Of a stretch of DNA of 64,000 bases, positions 51,967-59,573 are shown piece by piece (within the stretch, counting starts at the first letter, position 1; every line of letters begins with the position of its first letter). The translations under genes were made by a program, and so were the position numbers. The stretch covers positions 81,238-145,237 of the forward strand of contig JAYQOY010000001.1 in NCBI GenBank assembly GCA_038145075.1, given 5' to 3'. The stretch is from TMED14 sp038145075. Lineage in GTDB: Bacteria > Bacteroidota > Bacteroidia > Flavobacteriales > Schleiferiaceae. The notes under the pieces are model-generated. The model did not search any database. It worked only from the letters and a program-made list of their open reading frames with translations, and had not been told where the DNA came from.

Positions 51967-52566
51967 ATGGACAGCGCCAAACACTGGGAAGACCGCTACA
52001 GCCTAAATCAAACGGGCTGGGACCTCAATGGCCCAACCCCTGCCCTTCAAGCGGCAGCAGAAGGCTTGCCAAAGGAGGCTTTCATACTTATTCCTGGATG
52101 CGGATTTGGCTGGGACGGCGAAGCGCTCTGGTCCAAAGGCTACAAAAATGTTTACCTCAGCGACTGGGCCCCTTCGGCCAAAACAGCCTTTCTTCAGCGC
52201 GTCCCCGACTTTCCAGAAGCGCAGTTCGTGAGCGGTGACTTTTTTGAGTGGGCCTCCCAGCCTGAACTGGCCAGCCGGTTTGATGCCGTGCTCGAATGCA
52301 CCTTCTACTGCGCTATCCCCCCCGCGCGACGGGACGACTACGCAGCCGCGATGGCCCGCCTTCTCAAGCCAGGCGGACGCCTCATGGGGGTGTTATTCAC
52401 CTTTCCCTTAACGGAAGATGGGCCTCCTTTTGGGGGATCTCTGGTTGAATACGAAGCACGCTTCAGCGCACCCTTCGTCCTGGAAGAACTCGGCCCGACG
52501 AACTTGAGCATCCCACCACGCGCTGACAAAGAGGTCTTTTTCTGCGCTAAATTGCAGGCATCATGA
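51967..52566 (+). CDS. SAM-dependent methyltransferase, thiopurine methyltransferase-like
   Basis: 199 residues. Begins MDSAKHWEDRYSLNQTGWDLNGPTPAL, which with ILIPGCGFGWDG and LLKPGGRLMGVLF is typical of the TPMT-like branch of class I methyltransferases, found in many marine bacteria. Small thiols, halides or selenium/tellurium compounds are possible substrates. The ATG at 51967 is used; an upstream ATG at 51946 would overlap rlmD. Its end overlaps the next gene by 4 nt. Confidence 0.8.
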   Translation: MDSAKHWEDRYSLNQTGWDLNGPTPALQAAAEGLPKEAFILIPGCGFGWDGEALWSKGYKNVYLSDWAPSAKTAFLQRVPDFPEAQFVSGDFFEWASQPELASRFDAVLECTFYCAIPPARRDDYAAAMARLLKPGGRLMGVLFTFPLTEDGPPFGGSLVEYEARFSAPFVLEELGPTNLSIPPRADKEVFFCAKLQAS

Positions 52567-53063
52567 CGGAACGCACCCTCATTCTCGACCCCGAACGCCT
52601 TCAGCGCGTCATCCACCGCATGGCGTGGCAGATTGTGGAACGCCACCTCAACGATTCGGAAGTCTACCTCGTAGGCATCAGTAAGTCCGGCTATGCGCTG
52701 GCGGAGCGCTTGCATGCGCAGCTCCAAGGTATTTACGACGGACGTTTAGAGTTGGTGGAGATTTCGGTCAACAAGCGCGAGCCCGCTGCAGGCCCCACGG
52801 AATGCAGTTTGAAGCCTTCGGATCTTGCCGGTAAGAACATTGTAGTTATTGACGACGTGCTCAACACCGGTGCTACGTTGATGTACGCTGTGCACTACTT
52901 CCTTCCCGCGGCGCTAAACCAAATTTCCACGGCCGTGCTCATCGACCGAAATTTCAAGCAATACCCCATCAAGGCGGACATCAAAGGCTTGAGCTTGAGC
53001 ACGAGTTTGCAAGACCGCGTGGAAGTGGACTTTTCGACCCCAGAAGCTGTTTACTTGGTCTGA
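52563..53063 (+). CDS. Type I phosphoribosyltransferase (PyrR-like)
   Basis: 166 residues. The PRPP-binding motif VVIDDVLNTGATL (about 93-105) and flexible-loop/hood arrangement place it among type I phosphoribosyltransferases, close to PyrR, a uracil phosphoribosyltransferase and attenuation regulator. Whether it acts in uracil salvage or another role is not clear; no pyr genes are adjacent. Its end overlaps the convergent aroK end by 13 bp. Confidence 0.75.
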   Translation: MTERTLILDPERLQRVIHRMAWQIVERHLNDSEVYLVGISKSGYALAERLHAQLQGIYDGRLELVEISVNKREPAAGPTECSLKPSDLAGKNIVVIDDVLNTGATLMYAVHYFLPAALNQISTAVLIDRNFKQYPIKADIKGLSLSTSLQDRVEVDFSTPEAVYLV

Positions 53064-53569
53064 TAGAGTTCAACGAGCCGATTCAGGACGTCTTCCTTAT
53101 CCACTGCAATACGGAACTGGCTTTCTGCATAGAAGGCTTGACGTTCCATCAAATGCTTACCAATAAATTCGGCGTAGTCGTCTGGGGCTACACCCGCCAA
53201 CAGCGGCCGGACCTTCCCAGCGTGGTAGCTGTCTTGTAAGCGTTTGGTAAGGAATCCCACGGGCGCATGGAGGTACACGGTCCTACCCAAGCGATTTAAC
53301 TGCGCCATGTTATCGTAGAAACACGGCGTCCCACCCCCGACGGACACAATTCCTTCGAGGTCTGCACTGTCGAGAACGGCTTGCTTTTCGAGCTTGCGGA
53401 AAGCCAATTCGCCCTGTTGGCCGATGTAATCCGCAATAGACCTTCCGATTTGAGCTTCAATGATTTGATCCAAGTCATGCACGGGTAGGCCCAGCGCCTT
53501 CCCCAACCTCTTCGCTGACGTACTCTTTCCAACCCCCATGTAGCCGAGCAGATACATCCGTTTTTGCAT
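53051..53569 (-). CDS. aroK: Shikimate kinase
   Basis: 172 residues. P-loop GYMGVGKSTS, the shikimate-binding DLDQIIE and GGGTPC motifs, and the lid RPLLAG with Arg are in order. Phosphorylates shikimate at C3 in aromatic amino-acid synthesis. The ATG at 53569 is used; the upstream open codons lie in the intergenic region near the tRNA promoter. aroC, for the last common step, is at the other end of the window. Confidence 0.93.
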   Translation of the reverse strand: MQKRMYLLGYMGVGKSTSAKRLGKALGLPVHDLDQIIEAQIGRSIADYIGQQGELAFRKLEKQAVLDSADLEGIVSVGGGTPCFYDNMAQLNRLGRTVYLHAPVGFLTKRLQDSYHAGKVRPLLAGVAPDDYAEFIGKHLMERQAFYAESQFRIAVDKEDVLNRLVELYQTK

Positions 53570-53625
53570 GCTTAAAATTATTGGAAAATTCACAGGTGAC
53601 CGAAGGAGCAATTAAAACTTCTCTT

Positions 53626-53633
53626 TATATTTG
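53626..53633 (+). promoter_or_regulatory. -7 promoter box of tRNA-Lys/tRNA-Leu
   Basis: TATATTTG followed by CACC, 23 nt upstream of tRNA-Lys. The same TATATTTGCACC string precedes the tRNA-Val gene. Confidence 0.6.
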
Positions 53634-53656
53634 CACCCTCGTTAAAGAACGGGAAT

Positions 53657-53729
53657 GACTCGATAGCTCAGCTGGTAGAGCAATACACTTTTAATGTATG
53701 GGTCCTGGGTTCGAATCCCAGTCGAGTCA
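53657..53729 (+). tRNA. tRNA-Lys (UUU anticodon)
   Basis: 73 nt with acceptor stem GACTCGA/TCGAGTC, D-arm TAGCTCAGCTGGTAGAGC, an anticodon stem ATACA/TGTAT around loop CTTTTAA (anticodon TTT), and T-arm GGGTTCGAATCCC. CCA is not encoded. Confidence 0.97.
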
Positions 53730-53735
53730 CAAAAT

Positions 53736-53818
53736 GCCCTGGTGGTGAAATTGGTAGACACGCCATCTTGAGGGGGTGGTGACCTACGGTCGTGCTGGTT
53801 CGAGTCCAGTCCAGGGCA
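53736..53818 (+). tRNA. tRNA-Leu (GAG anticodon)
   Basis: 83 nt class II tRNA. Acceptor stem GCCCTGG/CCAGGGC, anticodon stem CCATC/GGTGG with loop TTGAGGG (anticodon GAG), an extra arm, and T-arm TGGTTCGAGTCCA. CCA not encoded. It follows tRNA-Lys by 6 nt, so they are one transcript. Confidence 0.95.
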
Positions 53819-53828
53819 CTGAAAATCT

Positions 53829-53864
53829 AAAAACACGCAACGGTATCGTCTGCGTGTTTTTTAG
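53829..53864 (+). terminator. Rho-independent terminator after the tRNA pair
   Basis: Stem AAACACGCA/TGCGTGTTT with an 11-nt loop and a trailing T run, directly after tRNA-Leu. Confidence 0.85.
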
Positions 53865-53951
53865 TTTTAATCCCTAGGCGCATGCCGTTTTTCATCTTCT
53901 CCCCTCGTGCGAAGCGACGAACATTTCCCTACTGTGCATGGTTATTTGGGC

Positions 53952-54473
53952 ATGCGTGCATTCCTCATTCTCTTGGCAAGTGCCTGGACCCTTTCCAGTT
54001 GCCAGGCCCAATCCCCTTCAACTGCCATGGAAAACCAGCTCCCCGTTCAAAAGTCTGAAGAAGCCTGGCTTCAAGAACTCGGTCCAGAACGCTACCGCAT
54101 TCTGCGCCAAAAGGGAACGGAATACCCCGGGACTGGGGAATACGACAAGCACTTTGAATCAGGAACGTACCGCTGCGCAGGCTGTGGCACCGCTTTATTC
54201 TCCTCGGAAGGCAAGTTTGACGCCCATTGCGGTTGGCCCAGCTTTGACCAAGAAATAAGCGACGGCATCGTGGCAGAGAAACGCGATTTCTCCCATGGTA
54301 TGATTCGGACTGAGATTCTTTGCAGCCAATGTGGGGGCCATTTGGGCCATGTGTTTGACGACGGCCCCACAGAAACCGGTTTGCGCTACTGCGTCAACAG
54401 CTTGAGCCTCACGTTTGAGCGGGACAGCACTGCCTCCAGCAGCACCCAGGGAGAACCTCAAAAAAACGAATAG
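53952..54473 (+). CDS. msrB: Peptide-methionine (R)-S-oxide reductase MsrB, lipoprotein form
   Basis: 173 residues. A lipoprotein signal peptide (FLILLASAWTLSSC, lipobox Cys near residue 17) precedes the MsrB domain. Zinc CxxC pairs CAGC and CSQC, HCGWPSF, and the resolving/catalytic RYCVNSLSL are present. It repairs methionine-R-sulfoxide in envelope proteins. Unlike most bacterial MsrB, this one is probably exported and membrane-anchored. The ATG at 53952 is used since the earlier open codons lack a signal and fall in the tRNA downstream region. Confidence 0.92.
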   Translation: MRAFLILLASAWTLSSCQAQSPSTAMENQLPVQKSEEAWLQELGPERYRILRQKGTEYPGTGEYDKHFESGTYRCAGCGTALFSSEGKFDAHCGWPSFDQEISDGIVAEKRDFSHGMIRTEILCSQCGGHLGHVFDDGPTETGLRYCVNSLSLTFERDSTASSSTQGEPQKNE

Positions 54474-54513
54474 TTCTTGCATAAGGGTAGTGCAACCCTG
54501 TTGTAATTCCTCG

Positions 54514-54521
54514 CATCTTTG
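54514..54521 (+). promoter_or_regulatory. Probable -7 box of the small lipoprotein gene
   Basis: CATCTTTG, one mismatch to TAnnTTTG, ends 4 nt before the ATG at 54526, the same spacing as at rlmD and 57804. Confidence 0.4.
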
Positions 54522-54525
54522 GGGC

Positions 54526-54891
54526 ATGAAAAACATACTTATTGCAGTCACCTTAGGCCTTGGTATGATGAGCAGCTGCGACGAAGGCTATTATTGTGAT
54601 CTTTCTTTCCAAACGGTTGGCTTTACCTGGACGGATTCCAACCATGTTCCCCACCATGTCGATGCCGTGGTGCGCGAAACCCAAGACAGCCTTGTTTCTC
54701 AGTTTAACGGGCTCCCCGACTACTTTACGATTGCATCCGACGAACATCAATCGCTCTTTTTTAACCAATCGTACCACGTAGACGTCTATGTCTACGACGT
54801 GAACGACAGTTTGCTTGCTCAAAATGAATGGGTTATAAGTGCCGATCGCTGCCATATCCAAAAAGTCAGTGGTCCTGAATTTCTTCCTTAA
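54526..54891 (+). CDS. Small hypothetical lipoprotein
   Basis: 121 residues. Lipobox in GLGMMSSCDE (Cys near residue 18), then a beta-rich domain with aromatic and acidic residues (VDVYVYDVNDSLL) and two later cysteines that could form a disulfide. No family recognised. The start at 54526 is supported by the lipoprotein signal and the promoter-like box 4 nt upstream; the longer frame is within msrB. Confidence 0.65.
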   Translation: MKNILIAVTLGLGMMSSCDEGYYCDLSFQTVGFTWTDSNHVPHHVDAVVRETQDSLVSQFNGLPDYFTIASDEHQSLFFNQSYHVDVYVYDVNDSLLAQNEWVISADRCHIQKVSGPEFLP

Positions 54892-54919
54892 ATACAATGT
54901 TACATGTGCAAATTGCGTA

Positions 54920-54927
54920 TATATTTG
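54920..54927 (+). promoter_or_regulatory. -7 promoter box of tRNA-Val
   Basis: TATATTTG upstream of tRNA-Val, followed by CACC as at the tRNA-Lys promoter. It overlaps a perfect 8-bp inverted repeat (GTGCAAAT at 54906-54913; ATTTGCAC at 54923-54930). Confidence 0.55.
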
Positions 54928-54939
54928 CACCTCCAAATC

Positions 54940-55017
54940 GGGAGATTAGCTCAGCTGGTTCAGAGCACCTCGTTTACACCGAGGGGGTCGGGGGTTCGAA
55001 CCCCTCATCTCCCACCA
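54940..55017 (+). tRNA. tRNA-Val (UAC anticodon)
   Basis: Acceptor stem GGGAGAT/ATCTCCC, anticodon stem CCTCG/CGAGG around TTTACAC (anticodon TAC), T-arm GGGGGTTCGAACCCC. The 3-prime ACCA is encoded, unlike the two other tRNAs here. Confidence 0.96.
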
Positions 55018-55048
55018 AAGCCGCAGGAGACTGCGGCTTTTTTATTTT
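55017..55048 (+). terminator. Rho-independent terminator after tRNA-Val
   Basis: Stem AAAGCCGCAG/CTGCGGCTTT with GAGA loop and a T-rich tail immediately after the tRNA. Confidence 0.88.
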
Positions 55049-55079
55049 AGTACTCTAACCCTCTATTTGAAAAACTCCC

Positions 55080-55418
55080 ATGGGTATCTATCAGCGTTTA
55101 GCACTCGCCTCTGTCGTCTTGGCCGCCGTTCTGATGTATGTCATAAACCCGATCCAAAAGATCCACTTGGAAAAGGCCGTAGAAAATGGGAAGCTCTACC
55201 TAGAAAGCCAAGCGGCAGAAGCTGGTTTCCAAGGAAGCATGGTGTCTTGGGGTAGCACCCAGCTCGCAGAAATGGCTATTAACGTGGATAATTACCAATC
55301 CTATGTGCTTTTTTCTACGACCGATGTCTATGTTGCAGGAATCAAGCGCGGGGAGAGCTTTGGATGTGGCGGAAACGTCTGGATTCTCTGGGAGGAACTT
55401 TCTTCCGAAAGCGAATAA
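55080..55418 (+). CDS. Small membrane-anchored protein, DUF4359-like
   Basis: 112 residues. One N-terminal transmembrane helix (RLALASVVLAAVLMYVINP) with an Asn-Pro at its end, and a small extracytoplasmic domain with NYQSYVLFSTTDVYVAG, reminiscent of DUF4359 proteins. The similarity is by eye and weak. Lies between tRNA-Val and a bidirectional terminator, so it is probably monocistronic. No function can be given. Confidence 0.55.
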   Translation: MGIYQRLALASVVLAAVLMYVINPIQKIHLEKAVENGKLYLESQAAEAGFQGSMVSWGSTQLAEMAINVDNYQSYVLFSTTDVYVAGIKRGESFGCGGNVWILWEELSSESE

Positions 55419-55445
55419 AAAAAGGCGCCCAAGGGCGCCTTTTCG
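55419..55445. terminator. Bidirectional terminator between convergent small genes
   Basis: Stem AAAGGCGCCC/GGGCGCCTTT with a 2-nt AA spacer, A-rich on the left and T-rich on the right, located between the DUF4359-like gene and the minus-strand 72-codon gene. Confidence 0.85.
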
Positions 55446-55468
55446 CTAAGTGGTATGGTGTAGAATCC

Positions 55469-55687
55469 TTATTTGGAGACGTTGTAGCCCAAGCCGGTCA
55501 GGTAGTCAATACGCTCTTGAACAACCGCTTGCTCACGGCGAGACAGTTCCTTAGAGATAGACTTGGACAAACCTTCCAATTCTTCAGGGCTCAATTTGCC
55601 CAAGAACTGAGAAGCGAAAAGGCTCTTCAAAGTTTTGTTGTTGTTCTGGTTTTCGCGAAAATGTGCTACTAATTGACTAGGAGTCAT
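55469..55687 (-). CDS. Small helical hypothetical protein
   Basis: 72 residues, predicted wholly helical, with FLGKLSPEELEGLSKSISKE and repeated Glu/Lys. No signal or membrane segment. A TACTTTTG box lies 29 nt upstream of the ATG and a terminator lies just downstream, so it looks like a complete stand-alone transcription unit despite its size. Function unknown. Confidence 0.65.
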   Translation of the reverse strand: MTPSQLVAHFRENQNNNKTLKSLFASQFLGKLSPEELEGLSKSISKELSRREQAVVQERIDYLTGLGYNVSK

Positions 55688-55716
55688 AGGTCTATGTTTT
55701 AAATGATTTAACCCGC

Positions 55717-55724
55717 CAAAAGTA
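55717..55724 (-). promoter_or_regulatory. -7 promoter box of the 72-codon gene
   Basis: Minus-strand TACTTTTG, a full TAnnTTTG match, 29 nt before the ATG at 55687. Confidence 0.5.
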
Positions 55725-55782
55725 GGGCAATTTTATTAAAAACAAAAAATCTATTCGTTTTTAGTCATTTACACACATCTAT

Positions 55783-57747
55783 TTAATACGAAATCGCATC
55801 AATAATGGTCTTTTCAAGCTTGCTTTTTGCTAAAAATCCTTGCTCCAATTCTGCTGCGAAAGGAATGGGTAAATCCTCCGAAGAAACAACAAAAACGGGC
55901 GCATCTAATTGCGCAAAACACTCGCGCTGAACAACTTGCGCTAAATCCGAACCAAAAGATCCACGCCAAGTGTCTTCTTGAACGATGACACAACGGCCCG
56001 TTTTTCGGACTGATTTTAAAATAGTATCTGTATCCAAAGGCACCAGCGTACGAACATCAATCAGTTCAAGAGAGATAGAGGGGTTCTCGCGCTGAAAAGC
56101 CTGCACCCAGCTGACTCCTAAGCCATAGGTGACCACCGTGAGGCTTTCACCTTCCGACACTACAGCCGCTTGTCCAAATGGGATGGCATAGGCCTCCGTA
56201 GGCACTTCGCTTTCTTGAGAACGGTACAAGGCCTTGTGTTCAAAAAACAAGACGGGATTGGGATCCTCAAAGGCCTGCAAGAGCAACCCTTTGGCATCGT
56301 ATGCGTTTGAAGGATAGACCACCTTAAGGCCTGGCACGCGAGTAAACCAAGCTTCTGTGCTTTGACTGTGGAAGGGACCCGCAGCCACCCCTGCTCCTGT
56401 TGGCATGCGAATAACGAGATCTACGTTCTGGCCCCAGCGGTAATGAAGCTTTGCCGCCTGGTTGCAAATCTGAGTCATGGCCTCCGTAACAAAATCGGAG
56501 AATTGCATCTCGACCATCGCCTTATACCCTTCTACGCTCAACCCTACGCCTGCCCCCACAATAGCAGATTCACAAAGAGGTGTGTTTCTCACGCGGTCCT
56601 TGCCAAAGGTGTCGCTGTAACCCTCCGTAGCCTTAAATACACCACCATAGTCCGCAATATCTTGGCCCATGTAGACCAAATTGGGATGGCGTTCCAATGC
56701 CATGCCTAACGCATCGTGAATAGCATCGATCAAACGCATTTTTTTAACGGGGCCACTTGGGTCCGAACTCAAACTAGAAATCGATGGTGCAAATACATCG
56801 CCTAACTCCTCATTGGCGTCGTAGATAGGGGCCGGTTCATCTAAGGCTGCGTTTAGCTCTTCTAAGACCGTTTTGTGGCAAGATTCCTCGACTTCGCTAA
56901 GACGATCCTCGGTCATCCAGCCTTCAGCCAAAATCTGTGCGCGGAATCGATCAACAGGGTCTTTTTCTTTCCAGGAATCTATCAGGCCTTCGGGGTAGTA
57001 TTTCGTGCCAGAGGCTTCTTCGTGTCCGCGCATTCGGAAGGTGACACATTCCAACAGAATAGGACGTGGATTTTCGCGAATAGAATCGGTCAGCTTTTTA
57101 GTCAATGAAAAAACCGCCTCAAAATCGTTGCCATCGACCTGGTGCGCCTCCATACCGTAGGCGGGCCCTTTTACGGTGAAGGAATCGAAGACGAACTGTT
57201 CCTTTGAAGGCGTTGAAAGCCCCCATTGGTTGTTCTCTACCACGATAAGAACGGGAAGCTGCCATACCGCAGCCACGTTCAGTGCCTCGTGAAAGTCGCC
57301 CTCAGAAGCACCGCCATCTCCCGTATACACGAGAACGCATTTCTGCTCCCCACGGAGTTTGCGGGCTAAAGCCAATCCATCCGCCACGCCCAATTGAGGG
57401 CCGAGGTGGCTGATCATTCCGAAGATTTTGTGTTCCGTGCTACCGAAGTGAAAGGAACGGTCTCTTCCCTTCGTAAAACCCGTTTTTTTGCCTTGAAATT
57501 GCGCAAACAACTTTTGCAAGGGAATGTCGCGGGACGTGAACACTCCTAAGTTTCGGTGCATGGTGCAAATCCACTCGTCCGAATCCAACGCAAGTGCCGT
57601 GCCCACGGAAACGGCTTCTTGCCCATAGGACGAGAACCACTTTGAAATCCGGCCCTGACGCAAGGCGATCAGCATGCGTTCCTCGACGGCACGAGGTAAG
57701 AATAGAGCTGTGTAAAGGGCTTCGGCGTTTTGGGCGGTGAATTCCAT
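55783..57747 (-). CDS. Fused alpha-beta E1 component of a 2-oxoacid (branched-chain type) dehydrogenase
   Basis: 654 residues. The N-terminal half (about 1-320) is an E1 alpha domain with the ThDP motif GDGGASEGDFHEALNVAAVWQLPVLIVVENN (cited as a region); the C-terminal half (about 335-654) is E1 beta with MGQDIADYGGVFKATEGY and PTGAGVAAGPFHSQS. Decarboxylates branched-chain or related 2-oxoacids and transfers acyl groups to E2 lipoyl domains; E2 and E3 are not here. Fused E1 is frequent in Bacteroidota. The ATG at 57747 is chosen over the 100 extra open codons, which run through the divergent 2OG gene. Confidence 0.88.
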   Translation of the reverse strand: MEFTAQNAEALYTALFLPRAVEERMLIALRQGRISKWFSSYGQEAVSVGTALALDSDEWICTMHRNLGVFTSRDIPLQKLFAQFQGKKTGFTKGRDRSFHFGSTEHKIFGMISHLGPQLGVADGLALARKLRGEQKCVLVYTGDGGASEGDFHEALNVAAVWQLPVLIVVENNQWGLSTPSKEQFVFDSFTVKGPAYGMEAHQVDGNDFEAVFSLTKKLTDSIRENPRPILLECVTFRMRGHEEASGTKYYPEGLIDSWKEKDPVDRFRAQILAEGWMTEDRLSEVEESCHKTVLEELNAALDEPAPIYDANEELGDVFAPSISSLSSDPSGPVKKMRLIDAIHDALGMALERHPNLVYMGQDIADYGGVFKATEGYSDTFGKDRVRNTPLCESAIVGAGVGLSVEGYKAMVEMQFSDFVTEAMTQICNQAAKLHYRWGQNVDLVIRMPTGAGVAAGPFHSQSTEAWFTRVPGLKVVYPSNAYDAKGLLLQAFEDPNPVLFFEHKALYRSQESEVPTEAYAIPFGQAAVVSEGESLTVVTYGLGVSWVQAFQRENPSISLELIDVRTLVPLDTDTILKSVRKTGRCVIVQEDTWRGSFGSDLAQVVQRECFAQLDAPVFVVSSEDLPIPFAAELEQGFLAKSKLEKTIIDAISY

Positions 57748-57772
57748 ACGGGGTAAAAGGCTGTGAAGTACC

Positions 57773-57800
57773 ACAAAGGTGAGGCAGGAAGTACCTTTGT
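57773..57800. promoter_or_regulatory. Divergent promoter region of the E1 and 2OG-oxygenase genes with mirrored -7 boxes
   Basis: Minus-strand CACCTTTG (57774-57781) serves the E1 gene and plus-strand TACCTTTG (57792-57799), 4 nt before the 57804 ATG, serves the oxygenase gene. ACAAAGGT (57773-57780) and ACCTTTGT (57793-57800) form a perfect 8-bp inverted repeat. Confidence 0.5.
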
Positions 57801-57803
57801 CGT

Positions 57804-58730
57804 ATGAAACTGCAGACACTAAACCTCGAGAACTTTGTGAATGGCGATGCTTCGAGCCGTCAATCCTTTGTAGATCAACTGGGTGCAACCTTTGCACACA
57901 CCGGTTTTGCGGCCATTGAAGGCCATGGGTTTTCCAATGAAGAACGTGCCGCTTTGACGCACGTGGTGGAGGCCTTTTTCCACCAAAGCACGGAAGATAA
58001 AATGCGTTCCCACTTGCCCAACGCCAAGGGCCAACGTGGCTATACACCTTTTGGCGTGGAACATGCCAAGGGAGAAAGCAAGCCTGACCTCAAGGAGTTC
58101 TACCAGTGGGGGCCCATGAATGCAGCGGATCGCGGATTAATGCCCAACGTACTGGTCCCACACGTTGCAGAGTTGGACAGCACCGTGAAGGCTGCGTATG
58201 AAAAGCTTGAAAACGTAGGCCGCAATTTGTTGCGCGCCATTGCCTTGCACTTGGAATTGCCCGAAAGTTATTTTGATGGCTTCCTCAACCAGGGCCACTC
58301 CATTTTCCGCGCTATCCACTACCCTGGTCAAGAAAAGGCTGTAGAAGGAATCCGTGCCGCAGCACACGAAGACATCAACCTCATCACCTTGCTGATGGGC
58401 GCATCCGCAGAAGGACTGGAGCTGCTCTCTAAAGAAGGAGAATGGCTGCCTATCCACGTAACGGCGGAAGTGCTTGTAATCAACGTTGGGGATATGCTCC
58501 AGCGCTTGACCAACAACAAATTGCGCAGCACGACACACCGTGTGGTCAACCCTCCTGCTGAAAAATGCCACCTCCCCCGCTTCTCCATGCCCTTCTTTGT
58601 GCATCCCGCGGAAGACATGCCTTTGAACTGTTTGGATTTCTGCGTTTCGGACGAGCATCCCAAGGCCTTTGAGGACATCACTGCTGGCGCATACCTGCAC
58701 GAACGTTTGGTGGAAATCGGCTTGGCATAA
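57804..58730 (+). CDS. 2-oxoglutarate/Fe(II)-dependent oxygenase, isopenicillin N synthase-like
   Basis: 308 residues. The N-terminal DIOX-type domain (about 1-120; GFAAIEGHGF) and the double-stranded beta-helix with Fe ligands in AAHEDINLITLL (HxD) and STTHRVVNPP (distal His plus Arg-equivalent context) fit the isopenicillin N synthase/flavanone hydroxylase superfamily. Substrate unknown; no biosynthetic cluster is adjacent. Its stop is 3 nt before trmD, so it shares a transcript with trmD. Confidence 0.82.
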   Translation: MKLQTLNLENFVNGDASSRQSFVDQLGATFAHTGFAAIEGHGFSNEERAALTHVVEAFFHQSTEDKMRSHLPNAKGQRGYTPFGVEHAKGESKPDLKEFYQWGPMNAADRGLMPNVLVPHVAELDSTVKAAYEKLENVGRNLLRAIALHLELPESYFDGFLNQGHSIFRAIHYPGQEKAVEGIRAAAHEDINLITLLMGASAEGLELLSKEGEWLPIHVTAEVLVINVGDMLQRLTNNKLRSTTHRVVNPPAEKCHLPRFSMPFFVHPAEDMPLNCLDFCVSDEHPKAFEDITAGAYLHERLVEIGLA

Positions 58731-58733
58731 TCC

Positions 58734-59411
58734 ATGCGGATTGACATTATCACCGTCCTTCCCGAGCTCATTCGAAGTCCTTTTGAAGCGAGCATTTTAA
58801 AGCGCGCGCAACAAAAAGGCCTCGTCGAGGTGCATTTGCACGATTTGAAGGCCTTTGGCATGGGCAAGCACAAACAGGTGGACGATTACTCTTTTGGCGG
58901 TAATGCGGGTATGGTGCTTCGGCCCGAACCGCTTTTTGACTGTATTGAAGCTTTGCAGGCCGAACGTTCGTACGACGCCATCATCTACACCACTCCGGAC
59001 GGCAAGCGCTTTGATCAGAAGGACGCCAACCAGCTTTCCTTATTGGGCAACATTCTCATCCTCTGCGGCCACTACAAGGGCATCGATCAACGCGTTCGGG
59101 ACCACTTTGTCACACATGAAATCAGCATTGGTGATTATGTGCTTAGCGGGGGTGAATTGGCCGCAGCAGTAATTTCGGACGCCCTTATTCGATTGATCCC
59201 AGGCGTTTTAAACGATGAAACCTCCGCCTTGACGGATTCGTTCCAAGACGATCTACTCGCACCTCCGGTGTACACGCGCCCCGCGGAGTTTCGCGGCATG
59301 ACTGTACCCGACGTACTCACCTCCGGCCACGCCAAGAACATTGAAGCGTGGAACCATGCGCAGGCACTCGCCCGCACGCAGGAACGCCGTCCTGATTTAT
59401 TAGGCGAGTAA
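58734..59411 (+). CDS. trmD: tRNA (guanine37-N1)-methyltransferase TrmD
   Basis: 225 residues. SPOUT methyltransferase that makes m1G37. Recognised by IDIITVLPELI, DDYSFGGNAGMVLRPEP, GHYKGIDQRVRDHF and the knot sequence EISIGDYVLSGGELAA. Immediately downstream of the oxygenase gene; rplS follows after a 162-bp gap with its own promoter. Confidence 0.95.
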   Translation: MRIDIITVLPELIRSPFEASILKRAQQKGLVEVHLHDLKAFGMGKHKQVDDYSFGGNAGMVLRPEPLFDCIEALQAERSYDAIIYTTPDGKRFDQKDANQLSLLGNILILCGHYKGIDQRVRDHFVTHEISIGDYVLSGGELAAAVISDALIRLIPGVLNDETSALTDSFQDDLLAPPVYTRPAEFRGMTVPDVLTSGHAKNIEAWNHAQALARTQERRPDLLGE

Positions 59412-59448
59412 TCCTTGCTAGACCCACTCAACCTAAGCGATTTAATCC

Positions 59449-59456
59449 TATCTTTG
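59449..59456 (+). promoter_or_regulatory. -7 promoter box of rplS
   Basis: TATCTTTG, a full match, about 117 nt upstream of the rplS ATG, leaving a long leader. Confidence 0.55.
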
Positions 59457-59573
59457 CGCCCTCCTAGGAGGAAGTATGTGCTACGCACAACGCCAAACAG
59501 GAGTTTTGCGACGCCAACCTCTGGCCAAAGCGGTGCATGTTGACGATCGATGAACGCATTAAATGCAAGAACC
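59457..59573 (+). promoter_or_regulatory. Structured leader of rplS, candidate L19 autoregulatory element
   Basis: About 115 nt of untranslated leader with visible hairpins: CCTCC-TA-GGAGG (at about 59460-59471) and TGTGC-TAC-GCACA a few bases later, plus an ACGCATT/AAATGC-like region near the 3-prime end. L19 leader families have been proposed in Firmicutes and Flavobacteria; membership here needs a covariance-model search. Confidence 0.45.

Noticed and set aside
53657..55017. tRNA genes as attachment sites of an integrated element
   Set aside because: No integrase, no direct repeat of the tRNA 3-prime ends, and flanking genes are ordinary chromosomal genes.
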